From assembly GCA_019635875.1 (NCBI GenBank), contig JAHBYP010000007.1, forward strand, positions 124,001 through 188,000: a stretch of DNA of 64,000 nt, given 5' to 3'. This document shows, piece by piece, positions 24,880-32,132 of the stretch. The DNA comes from Alphaproteobacteria bacterium. Lineage in GTDB: Bacteria; Pseudomonadota; Alphaproteobacteria; Reyranellales; Reyranellaceae. Positions within the stretch are counted from its first letter, which is position 1. Each line of letters begins with the position of its first letter. The notes below the pieces were generated by a model. It saw only the letters and a list, made by a program, of their open reading frames with translations, was not told where the DNA came from and made no database searches. Both the position numbers and the translations under genes were made by a program.

Positions 24880-26055
24880 ATGAGTATCAAGGGCAAGGCC
24901 TATATCGGCGGGATCTACGAGCATCCCACGCGACTGGCGACCGACAAGTCGCTGGCGATGATCCACGCCGAGGTCGCCAGGGGCTGTCTCGAGGACGCCG
25001 GCCTGAGCAAGGACGATGTCGACGCCTATTTCTGCGCCGGCGACGCGCCCGGGCTGGGGCCGATGTCGATGGCCGACTACATGGGCCTGACCAAGCTCAA
25101 GCATTTCGATTCGACCGATGTCGGCGGCTCGTCCTATGTCGTGCATGTCGGCCACGCCGCCGAGGCCATCGCCATGGGCAAGTGCAAGGTGGCGCTGATC
25201 ACCCTGGCGGGCCGGCCGCGCGCCGAGGGCATGGCCACCGGCACCGTGCCGCGCAGCCGCGGCGGCTCGCCGACGCCGGACGAGCCCTTCGAGTTCCCCT
25301 ACGGCCCGACGGTCGTGAACATGTACGGCATGGCCGCGATGCGCCACATGCACGAGTTCGGCACGACCAGCGAGCAGCTCGCCTGGATCAAGGTCGCCGC
25401 CTCGCACCACGCGCAGCACAACGAGCATGCGCTGCTGCGCGACGTGGTGACGGTCGAGGACGTGCTGAAATCGCCGATCATCTCCGACCCGCTGCATCGG
25501 CTGGATTGCTGCGTCATCACCGATGGCGGCGGCGCGATCCTCGTCGTCGCGCCGGAGATCGCCCGGAGCCTGAAGCGGCCCAAGGTCAAGATCATCGGCG
25601 CCGCCGAGACGACCAAGAACCAGATGGGGGGCGCGGTCGACCTGACCTATACCGGCGCGCGCTACACCGGCCCGGCGTCGTTCGCCGAGGCCGGCGTGAA
25701 GCCGTCCGACATCAAGTACGCCTCGATCTACGACAGCTTCACCATCACCGTGCTGATGCAGCTCGAGGATCTCGGCTTCTGCGAGAAGGGCAAGGGCGGC
25801 GCCTTCGTAGCCGACGGCAACCTGATCTCGGGCACCGGCAAGCTGCCGTTCAACACCGACGGCGGCGGGCTGTGCAGCAACCATCCCGGCAATCGCGGCG
25901 GGCTCACCAAGGTGCTGGAGGCGGTGCGCCAGGTGCGCGGCGAGGCGCATCCCAAGGTGCAGGTGAAGAACTGCGATCTGGCGCTGGCGCACGGCACCGG
26001 CGGTTCGCTGGGCAGCCGGCACGGCAGCGGTACGATCATCCTGGAGAGGGAGTAA
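24880..26055 (+). CDS. Thiolase family protein (SCP2/SCP-x-like), no nucleophilic Cys at the usual place
   Basis: 391 residues. The overall thiolase fold is present: GCLEDAGLSKDDVDAYF, KVALITLAGRP, GTGKLPFNTDGGGLCSNHPGN and the C-terminal LAHGTGGSLG. At the position of the acyl-accepting cysteine the sequence reads DVGGSSYVVH (about 80-89), so serine replaces it. This subgroup is usually encoded next to a DUF35 protein, as here (6 bp downstream), and may act as a retro-aldolase, lyase or heteromeric thiolase. The upstream frame to 24751 was rejected because GAGGGAGAG lies before ATG at 24880. Confidence 0.82.
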   Translation: MSIKGKAYIGGIYEHPTRLATDKSLAMIHAEVARGCLEDAGLSKDDVDAYFCAGDAPGLGPMSMADYMGLTKLKHFDSTDVGGSSYVVHVGHAAEAIAMGKCKVALITLAGRPRAEGMATGTVPRSRGGSPTPDEPFEFPYGPTVVNMYGMAAMRHMHEFGTTSEQLAWIKVAASHHAQHNEHALLRDVVTVEDVLKSPIISDPLHRLDCCVITDGGGAILVVAPEIARSLKRPKVKIIGAAETTKNQMGGAVDLTYTGARYTGPASFAEAGVKPSDIKYASIYDSFTITVLMQLEDLGFCEKGKGGAFVADGNLISGTGKLPFNTDGGGLCSNHPGNRGGLTKVLEAVRQVRGEAHPKVQVKNCDLALAHGTGGSLGSRHGSGTIILERE

Positions 26056-26061
26056 GCGATC

Positions 26062-26454
26062 ATGGCCGAGAAGGAACGCAAGCTCCCCGCGTCGGTGACC
26101 AGCCCGGAAACCGAGGAGTATTGGGCAGCCGCCAAGGAAGGCAAGCTGCTGGTGAAGAAGTGCACCGCCTGCAACAGGACGCACCACTACCCGCGCAGCC
26201 TGTGCCCGTACTGCTTCAGCGACAAGACGGAGTGGACGACGGCGTCGGGCAAGGGCGTGCTCTATTCCTACAGCGTCATGCGCCGCGCGCCGATCCCGTA
26301 CGCGCTGGCCTATGTCACGCTGGCCGAGGGCACGACCATGATGACCAACATGGTCGATTGCGACTTCGACAAGCTGAAGATCGGCCAGGCGGTGAGGGTG
26401 GTGTTCAAGCCGACCGACGGCGGCGGCGCGCTGCCCTGCTTCACGCCGGCTTAG
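26062..26454 (+). CDS. Zn-ribbon OB-fold (DUF35) protein
   Basis: 130 residues. The N-terminal half has a zinc ribbon CTACN ... CPYC (about residues 36-52). It is followed by an OB-fold with GKGVLYSYSVMRRAPIPYALAYVTLAEGTTMMTNMVDC. DUF35 proteins bind acyl-CoA and partner with SCP-x-type thiolases or hydratases in steroid and archaeal isoprenoid pathways. Six bases after the thiolase-like gene, it is very probably its structural partner. Confidence 0.9.
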   Translation: MAEKERKLPASVTSPETEEYWAAAKEGKLLVKKCTACNRTHHYPRSLCPYCFSDKTEWTTASGKGVLYSYSVMRRAPIPYALAYVTLAEGTTMMTNMVDCDFDKLKIGQAVRVVFKPTDGGGALPCFTPA

Positions 26455-26462
26455 CATTTCTC

Positions 26463-26615
26463 CTTCTCCCCGCGAAGCCGGGGAGAAGGTGCCGAGCGGC
26501 AGCGAGGCGGATGAGGGGCTTCGAATCGTCTCACCACACGCTGCCGTTGTCGCGCTAACATAAGCCCCTCATCCGGCGCTTCGCGCCACCTTCTCCCCGC
26601 CTTCGCGGGGAGAAG
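26463..26615. repeat. Repeat family C variant, inverted pair
   Basis: CTTCTCCCCGCGAAGCCGGGGAGAAGG at the left and a matching hairpin at the right, joined by GGATGAGGGGCTT / AAGCCCCTCATCC arms; about 153 bp in all. Confidence 0.88.
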
Positions 26616-26641
26616 CTTTTTGAATCGGGGAGCTCTGCGTC

Positions 26642-27838
26642 ATGGCGCACAAGGGTCTGATCTTCGGCATCTTCCTGGCGCCATTCCATCGCGTCGGCGA
26701 CAACCCCACGCTGGCCATCGCGCGCGACATGGAGCTGATCCAGTGGCTCGATCATCTGGGCTACGACGAGGCGTGGATCGGCGAGCATCATTCCGCCGGC
26801 TGGGAGCTGATCGCCTCACCCGAGCTGATCATCGCCGCCGCCGCCGAGCGCACGCGCAACATCCGCCTGGGCTCGGGCGTCACCAGCCTGCCCTATCACC
26901 ACCCGCTGATGGTGGCCAACCGCTTCGTGCAGCTCGACCACATGACGCGCGGCCGCGCCATGCTGGGCGTCGGTCCTGGCGCGCTGGTGTCGGATGCCTA
27001 CATGCTGGGCATCGCCCCCGACACGCAGCGCCGCCGCATGGACGAGTCGCTCGACGCGATCACGCGGCTGCTCGCCTGCGAGGAGCCGGTGACGATGAAG
27101 ACCGACTGGTTCGAGATGAACCAGGCGCGCCTGCATCTCGCGCCCTACACCTGGCCGCGCTTCCCGATCGCTGTCGCCAGCACGCTGACGCCCGCCGGCA
27201 TGCAGGCCGCCGGGAAGTATGGGCTGGGCGTGCTGTCGCTGGGCGCCGGCATCCCCGGCGGCCCCGACGCGCTCGCCAACCAGTGGAAGATCGCCGAGGA
27301 CGAGGCCGCCAAGGTCGGCCGCACCATGGACCGCAAGGACTGGCGCCTGGTGGTCAACATGCACACCGCCGAGGACGACGAGGCGGCGATCGAGCAGGTC
27401 AAGGTCGGCGAGCGCATCGAGACCGTGACCTATTTCGAGGACACGCTGGGCCGCCCGCCGGGCCGCGCCGACGATCCGCTGCGCGAGGGTGTCAAGATGG
27501 GCACGACCCTGGTCGGCTCGCCCGACACGGTGAGCCGCGGCATCGAGAAGCTGGTCGAGAGCAGCAAGGGCGGCATCGGCGGCGTGATGTTCCGCGCCCA
27601 TGAATGGGCCGACCGCGACAAGACGATGAAGAGCTTCGAGCTCTTCGCCCGCTGGGTGATGCCGCGCTTCCAGGGCTCGCTCGACACGGTCGTGGCCTCG
27701 CGCGAATGGACCAAGTCGAACCGCCGCACGATCTTCAGCCCCAACGTGGCCGCGATCGCCAAGGCCTACACCGACGCCGGCAAACCGATCCCCGACGAAT
27801 ACAAGACCCGCCTCGCCGGCGCCCGCGACGCGGATTGA
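26642..27838 (+). CDS. LLM class flavin-dependent oxidoreductase
   Basis: 398 residues. The luciferase-like pattern is clear: EHHSAGWELIASPELIIAAAAERT, GVTSLPYHHPLMVANRFVQLDHMTRGRAMLGVGPGAL, and VGSPDTVSRGIEKLVE. The group contains FMN- or F420-dependent oxygenases such as limonene- or alkanal-type monooxygenases. GGGGAG precedes the ATG at a normal distance. It stands alone between two repeats, and the substrate is unknown. It is a different subgroup from the 12560 and 36019 genes, judged by the motif spacing. Confidence 0.87.
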   Translation: MAHKGLIFGIFLAPFHRVGDNPTLAIARDMELIQWLDHLGYDEAWIGEHHSAGWELIASPELIIAAAAERTRNIRLGSGVTSLPYHHPLMVANRFVQLDHMTRGRAMLGVGPGALVSDAYMLGIAPDTQRRRMDESLDAITRLLACEEPVTMKTDWFEMNQARLHLAPYTWPRFPIAVASTLTPAGMQAAGKYGLGVLSLGAGIPGGPDALANQWKIAEDEAAKVGRTMDRKDWRLVVNMHTAEDDEAAIEQVKVGERIETVTYFEDTLGRPPGRADDPLREGVKMGTTLVGSPDTVSRGIEKLVESSKGGIGGVMFRAHEWADRDKTMKSFELFARWVMPRFQGSLDTVVASREWTKSNRRTIFSPNVAAIAKAYTDAGKPIPDEYKTRLAGARDAD

Positions 27839-27850
27839 TTGCGCTGGGTG

Positions 27851-27914
27851 CGCGTCACTCCAGTGACGCGTCTTCGTCGGTCCTGAGAATGACGCGCCAC
27901 TGGAGTGGCGCGCC
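27851..27914. repeat. Repeat family D
   Basis: Palindrome CGCGTCACTCCAGTGACGCG at 27851-27870, followed after a spacer by CGCGCCACTGGAGTGGCGCG. The two hairpins are related by base changes that preserve pairing. Located between convergent genes. Confidence 0.82.
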
Positions 27915-27922
27915 CCCGGCAC

Positions 27923-29161
27923 TCAGCCCTCTGCCGTTCCTTCCAGCAGCTTCACCTTGAAGCGCTGGCCCAACGCGTCAACCAATTCGCGGACGTGCGC
28001 GGCGTCGCGGGTCTCGACCAGCAGTTCGAGTGTAGCGCTTTTCGCCGCGACGCCGCCGAATAGTCGCTGGTGCTGGACCTCGAGGATGTTGCCGCCGGCC
28101 TCGCCGACGATGCCGGCGACGCGCGCGAGCTGGCCGGGCGCGTCGCTGATCTTCACCCGCAGCCGTACCACGCGGCCATCGCGCACCAGGCCGCGCATCA
28201 GGATCGAGGCGAGCAGGCGGGTGTCGATGTTGCCGCCGCACAGCACCAGCCCGACCGCGTGGCCGGCGAAGGTCTCGCGATGGGCGAGGATCGCCGCGAG
28301 ACCGGCGGCGCCGGCGCCCTCGGCCACGGTCTTCTCGACCTCGAGGAACAGCACGATGGCGCGCTCGATGTCGGTCTCGTCGACCAGCTTCACCTCGGAG
28401 ACCAGCTCGCGGCACACCGCCAGCGGCAGCTGCCCGGTGTCGCGCACGGCGATGCCCTCGGCGATGGTCTCGCCGCCGACCGAGACCGGCTCGCCGTGCA
28501 GGATCTGGTACAGCGCCGGATAGCCCGTGGTCTCGACGCCGACGACGCGGATGTCGGGCTTGAGCGCCTTGGCCGCGATGGCGATGCCCGAGATCAGCCC
28601 GCCGCCGCCGACCGGCACGACCAGGGTGTCGAGATGCGGCGCGTCCTGCAGCATCTCCAGCCCGACCGTGCCCTGGCCGGCGATGATCGCCGGATCATCA
28701 TAGGGGTGCACGAAGGTCAGGCCCTCGGCCTCGGCGATGCGCCGCGCTTCACCCGCCGCCTCGGACAGCGTGTCGCCGTGCAGCACCACGCGCGCGCCGT
28801 GATCGCGGGTGTGCTTGACCTTCACGAAGGGCGTGAAGGCCGGCATGACGATGGTGGCGGGAATGTCGAGCCGGCCGGCGTGGTAGGCAACGCCCTGCGC
28901 GTGGTTGCCGGCCGACATGGCGATCACGCCGCGGCCGCGCTGCTCGCGCGACAGCGTCGAGAGCTTGGTCAGCGCGCCGCGCTCCTTGAACGAGGCGGTG
29001 AACTGCAGGTTCTCGAACTTCACCCAGACGTCGCAGCCGCAGACGCGCGACAGCGTGCGCGAATGCAGCATGGGCGTGCGCGCCACCTGGCCTTGCAGGA
29101 TCTTGGCGGCGGCCTCGATGTCGGCCAGCGTGACGGGCAGGGAGGAAGCGGGCGCGTTCAT
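27923..29161 (-). CDS. ilvA: Threonine ammonia-lyase (threonine dehydratase) with ACT-like C-terminus
   Basis: 412 residues. The PLP lysine lies in FTASFKERGAL (Lys59), and the phosphate-binding glycine loop is VPVGGGGLISG. The C-terminal 75 residues (VRLRVKISDAPGQLARVAGIVGEAGGNILEVQHQR) form one ACT-like regulatory domain. The enzyme deaminates threonine (and serine) to 2-ketobutyrate. The single ACT and the length match the short IlvA/TdcB type of alphaproteobacteria. It feeds isoleucine synthesis or threonine breakdown. It is convergent with the LLM gene and flanked by family D repeats. Confidence 0.9.
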   Translation of the reverse strand: MNAPASSLPVTLADIEAAAKILQGQVARTPMLHSRTLSRVCGCDVWVKFENLQFTASFKERGALTKLSTLSREQRGRGVIAMSAGNHAQGVAYHAGRLDIPATIVMPAFTPFVKVKHTRDHGARVVLHGDTLSEAAGEARRIAEAEGLTFVHPYDDPAIIAGQGTVGLEMLQDAPHLDTLVVPVGGGGLISGIAIAAKALKPDIRVVGVETTGYPALYQILHGEPVSVGGETIAEGIAVRDTGQLPLAVCRELVSEVKLVDETDIERAIVLFLEVEKTVAEGAGAAGLAAILAHRETFAGHAVGLVLCGGNIDTRLLASILMRGLVRDGRVVRLRVKISDAPGQLARVAGIVGEAGGNILEVQHQRLFGGVAAKSATLELLVETRDAAHVRELVDALGQRFKVKLLEGTAEG

Positions 29162-29264
29162 GGTGCCCTTGTAGCACGCCTTCTTGGTCGTCCCGAGCGC
29201 GGCGGGCTTTACCTGCCCGCCCCGCGAGGACAGGGCGATCGCAGATGGCGTGTTGGCTGTCTTC

Positions 29265-29411
29265 GGGCCGCGCCGCTCCAGCGGCGCTCATGATGCGTCG
29301 CTGGAGCGACGCGGCCCAAACGGCTCGAAGAAAGTTGCCTGGTCGGGGCGCGCCACTCCAGTGGCGCGTCTTGTCGATGATCCGCCGCGCTCTCGGGAGT
29401 GGCGCGGCCCC
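29265..29411. repeat. Repeat family D, two adjacent units (gap 29162-29457)
   Basis: The 296-bp gap between ilvA and the MLE gene holds no reading frame I would support. It contains GGGCCGCGCCGCTCCAGCGG ... CGCTGGAGCGACGCGGCCC (29265-29317) and a CGCGCCACTCCAGTGGCGCG-type unit with a diverged right arm (29346-29411). Both resemble the element at 27851. Confidence 0.78.
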
Positions 29412-29457
29412 GCCTCGTGAGGGCCATATGCAATCGCCCTCCCGCCGGGAAAGGATG

Positions 29458-30567
29458 TCAGCGCAGAACCGTCACGGTCTTGCGCTTGATCAGGTCGAAG
29501 TCGATCGGCGCGCCGATGCCGGGCCCTGATGGCGCGTGGACGAAGCCGTCCTTGTCGGGATCGATGTCGGGGTTCAGGCCGTATTTCTGCGCCCCTGACG
29601 GCAGCAGCACCTCGAAGAACTCGGTGTTGCGGATCGCCATGGCGACATGCAGCTGGGCGAAGTTGTTGAGCGAGTTGCCGCCGTGGTGGATCTCGTAGTT
29701 CATGCGGAAGGCCTCGGCGAGGTGCGCCGTCTTCATCAGGGTGGTGATGCCGCCCTTCACCGCGATGTCGCCGCGCAGGTAGTCGGTGGCGCGCTCGACG
29801 ATCCACGGCGCGTAGCCTTCCAGGCCGGTGATCGGATACTCGGTGGCGAGGATCGGGATCTTCAGCAGCTGCTTGAGCTTGACGTAGCCATAGAGATCCT
29901 GGTCGTGCAGCGGGTCCTCGTACCAGTGGAAGCCCAGCTCTTCGACCGCCTTGCCGACGCGCAGCGCCTCGGGAAAGGTGTAGCTCCAGGTCGAATCGAG
30001 CATGACGGTGTAGTCGTCGCCGACCGCGCGGCGCACCGCCTCGCAGATCCTGATGTCCTCGCGCCAGCGCGTCGGCGGATGGATCTTGTAGGCCGCCCAG
30101 CCACCCGCCTTGTATTGCTGCGCCTCGGCGGCGTAGGCCTCCGGCGAATCGAGCACGGCCGAGCTGGCGTAGGCGGGGATCCTGTCCCTGTACGTGCCGA
30201 GCAGCCGGTGGACCGGCTGGTTCGCCGCCTTGCCGGCGATGTCCCACAATGCGACGTCGCAGGCGCCGATGCAGCGTACGCTCGAGGCGCGCATGCGCCG
30301 CCACAGGTCCTGGTTCAGCCGCTCGCGCTCGAGCGGATCGCGGCCCATCAGCATCGGCTTGAGGTGGCGGATCAGCCCGGAACCGTCGGTCGAGGCCGGG
30401 TTCATCGCCGAGCCGACGAAGGCGTGGCCCTCGATGCCCTGGTCGGTGCTCACGGTCAGCAGGCCCAGGTCGCTGCTGCCGGCCGAGCGCGCCGAGTGGC
30501 CGCCATAGGTCGTGGCCGGGATGTCGTCCCAGGCGAAGAGCGTCAAGCTGACATCGGTGATCTTCAT
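29458..30567 (-). CDS. Enolase-superfamily (mandelate racemase/muconate lactonizing type) enzyme
   Basis: 369 residues. The capping domain (residues 1-125) is followed by the barrel with YKIH (KxH in place of KxK) and the three metal ligands in MLDSTWSY (Asp), WYEDPL (Glu) and LATEYPI (Glu). VKGGITTLMKTA and EIHHGGNSLNN follow; the latter His is a likely acid/base. The KxH arrangement points away from the muconate cycloisomerase subgroup towards sugar-acid dehydratase-like members. GGGAGG before ATG at 30567 set the start. The specific substrate is unknown. Confidence 0.85.
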   Translation of the reverse strand: MKITDVSLTLFAWDDIPATTYGGHSARSAGSSDLGLLTVSTDQGIEGHAFVGSAMNPASTDGSGLIRHLKPMLMGRDPLERERLNQDLWRRMRASSVRCIGACDVALWDIAGKAANQPVHRLLGTYRDRIPAYASSAVLDSPEAYAAEAQQYKAGGWAAYKIHPPTRWREDIRICEAVRRAVGDDYTVMLDSTWSYTFPEALRVGKAVEELGFHWYEDPLHDQDLYGYVKLKQLLKIPILATEYPITGLEGYAPWIVERATDYLRGDIAVKGGITTLMKTAHLAEAFRMNYEIHHGGNSLNNFAQLHVAMAIRNTEFFEVLLPSGAQKYGLNPDIDPDKDGFVHAPSGPGIGAPIDFDLIKRKTVTVLR

Positions 30568-30694
30568 GGTTGCCTCCCGCGTGCCGTTTCGGCCGACCCG
30601 CTCCACCTGCACTCTAGTGGTGGCGGGCATGGCGAAGAACGGCCCGATGCGCGGGACAGCCATTCGCCGACCGAGCGTCGCCGACCGGGCGCCG

Positions 30695-30746
30695 CCATCT
30701 GGTGTGCGTCAGTTGCCCATTTGGTGTCAGGCTTGCGTGCCCATTT
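30695..30746. repeat. Two degenerate tandem copies of the RAYT left-end unit
   Basis: CCATCTGGTGTGCGTCAGTTGC (30695-30716) and the unit starting CCATTTGGTGTCAGGCTTGC (30717-30740) precede the true left terminal repeat, which starts with the same CCATTTGGTGTCAGGC. Spacing is 22-24 bp, suggesting staggered duplication of the element end. Confidence 0.7.
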
Positions 30747-30776
30747 GGTGTCAGGCTTGCGTTATTGCGTTGTTTG
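30747..30776 (+). repeat. Left terminal inverted repeat of the RAYT element (30 bp)
   Basis: Begins GGTGTCAGGCTTGCG and ends GCGTTGTTTG. It is the exact reverse complement of 31779-31808. Confidence 0.92.
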
Positions 30777-30815
30777 GCCGTACTGTCTCCCACCCGCGCT
30801 GCACCAGGCCGCCCG

Positions 30816-31793
30816 ATGCCCCGCAAGCCCCGTCTGCACGTCGATGACGCCATCTACCACGTGATGCTGCGCGGCAACGCCGGCCAGCCGATCTTCGCCG
30901 ACGATGCCGACCGCAACCGCTGGGAGGCGATCCTCGCCGAGAGCGTGGCGCGCCATGGCCATCGGGTGCTGGCCTATTGCTGGATGGGCAACCACGTGCA
31001 TCTCTGCCTGCGGGTCGCCGGCACGCCGCTGTCGCGCATCATGCAGCAGCTCGCCTTCCGTTACGCGCGCGCCTTCAACCGACGGCATGGCCGGATCGGC
31101 CACGTCTTTCAGGGCCGCTTTCGCGCGCTGCTGGTCGGCGACGAGGCCTACCGCCTGGGGCTGCTGCGCTACATCCATCGCAATCCGCTGGCCACCGGGC
31201 TCGAGCGCGATCCGCGACGCTACCGCTGGTCGAGCCACGGCGCGCTCAGCGGCGCGCGGCGACCGCCCGATTGGCTGGAATGTGCCGAGACGCTGGCGCT
31301 GTTCGCGCGCGACGCCAACGTCGCGCGGCGTCGGCTGCATGCGTTCGTCATGGATACCCGGACCGAGACCGGCGCGGCGGCGGACGATGCCGGGCTGTGG
31401 GCCGAGATCGAGGCGGCGCTCGCGTCGCCCTCGGTCGAGACGCTCGGCTCACCGCCGCGGGCCGCGCGACGCCACGCCGCGCGACGTCAGGCGGCGCGCG
31501 CGCCGAGCCTGTCGGCGGTGATCGACGCGGCGGCGCGCATGATGGGCGTGGATCGGCGCGCGCTGATCGGCCCGACACGGGCGCGCGCCGCGTCGCAGGC
31601 GCGCGGCGTGGCCGGCCTGCTGGCGCAGGCGACGGGCGCCGGCTCGCTGTCGGCGCTGGCGCGCGCAACCGGCCGCGATCCGGGCTCGATCAGCCGCGCG
31701 GTCGAGGCGGCGCGAGGGCGGGTGGCGGCGGATCGCGGGTTGGCGCGGCGGCTGGCGAAGGCGAGACGTGCGTTGGCGCAAACAACGCAATAA
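30816..31793 (+). CDS. REP-associated tyrosine transposase (IS200/Y1 type) with DnaA domain IV-like C-terminus
   Basis: 325 residues. Residues 1-190 are a Y1 transposase domain: MPRKPRLHVDDAIYHVMLRGN, the HUH-type MGNHVHLCLRV, a helix FRYARAFNRRHGRIG with the likely catalytic Tyr, FQGRF, and RYIHRNPL. Residues about 232-320 resemble the DNA-binding domain IV of DnaA: VIDAAARMMGVDRRALIGPTR, ARGVAGLLAQAT, then SLSALARATGRDPGSISRAVE. RAYTs cut and move REP hairpins as single strands. The ATG at 30816 fits the conserved MPRKPR start; the upstream GTG frame is repeat sequence. The TAA stop lies inside the right TIR. Confidence 0.9.
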   Translation: MPRKPRLHVDDAIYHVMLRGNAGQPIFADDADRNRWEAILAESVARHGHRVLAYCWMGNHVHLCLRVAGTPLSRIMQQLAFRYARAFNRRHGRIGHVFQGRFRALLVGDEAYRLGLLRYIHRNPLATGLERDPRRYRWSSHGALSGARRPPDWLECAETLALFARDANVARRRLHAFVMDTRTETGAAADDAGLWAEIEAALASPSVETLGSPPRAARRHAARRQAARAPSLSAVIDAAARMMGVDRRALIGPTRARAASQARGVAGLLAQATGAGSLSALARATGRDPGSISRAVEAARGRVAADRGLARRLAKARRALAQTTQ

Positions 31794-31808
31794 CGCAAGC
31801 CTGACACC
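31779..31808 (-). repeat. Right terminal inverted repeat of the RAYT element (30 bp)
   Basis: Begins CAAACAACGC and ends GCCTGACACC, the exact reverse complement of 30747-30776. It contains the last five codons of the transposase, including TAA at 31791-31793. Confidence 0.92.
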
Positions 31809-31863
31809 GTCGGCGCACTGTCGGCACGGGCAGCGGCATAGAGGTGTCACGTAGAGTGGCAGA

Positions 31864-31974
31864 GGTGTCAGGATTGCGTTATTGCGTTGTTGCGAGATGC
31901 GAGCGATTTGAGGTTGCGCTGCGAGCCAAGTTCCGATGGAGCCCTATACAACGCAATAATGCAAGCCTGACACC
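31864..31974. mobile_element. 111-bp non-autonomous relative of the RAYT element (REPIN/MITE-like)
   Basis: Ends GGTGTCAGGATTGCG (from 31864) and GCAAGCCTGACACC (to 31974) are imperfect inverted repeats of about 27 bp matching the RAYT TIRs, with about 55 bp of unrelated DNA between. It lies 56 bp after the RAYT element. A partial GGTGTCAC end at 31843-31850 is also seen. The 339-bp gap 31794-32132 holds no gene; the rest of it shows nothing recognisable. Confidence 0.8.
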
Positions 31975-32132
31975 AATCTGACGCGCGAGCGCGCCGCGCC
32001 TGCCGGACCGCTGCGCAGGGGCACCCGGGGGCGGCGCCTGCGCGCGGGATGCCCGGCCACAGGACCGATGGACGCTGCATCGGCGGCGTGCGATAGCGTC
32101 GGCCCGACAGTGTGGAAGCGGGGCAGGGCGGC

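Larger units (their letters stand above)
30747..31808 (+). mobile_element. RAYT (REP-associated tyrosine transposase) element with 30-bp perfect TIRs
   Basis: A 1,062-bp unit made of one transposase gene between two perfectly matched 30-bp inverted repeats. No internal passenger gene. The repeat ends contain GGTGTCAGGCTTGCG. Usual RAYT genes are flanked by REP sequences in this way. The match between the ends is perfect, which suggests the unit is recent or still used. No target duplication could be recognised. Confidence 0.82.

Noticed and set aside
30702..30815. RAYT start at an upstream GTG
   Set aside because: The added residues are translation of the tandem repeat; the conserved MPRKPR start is at 30816.
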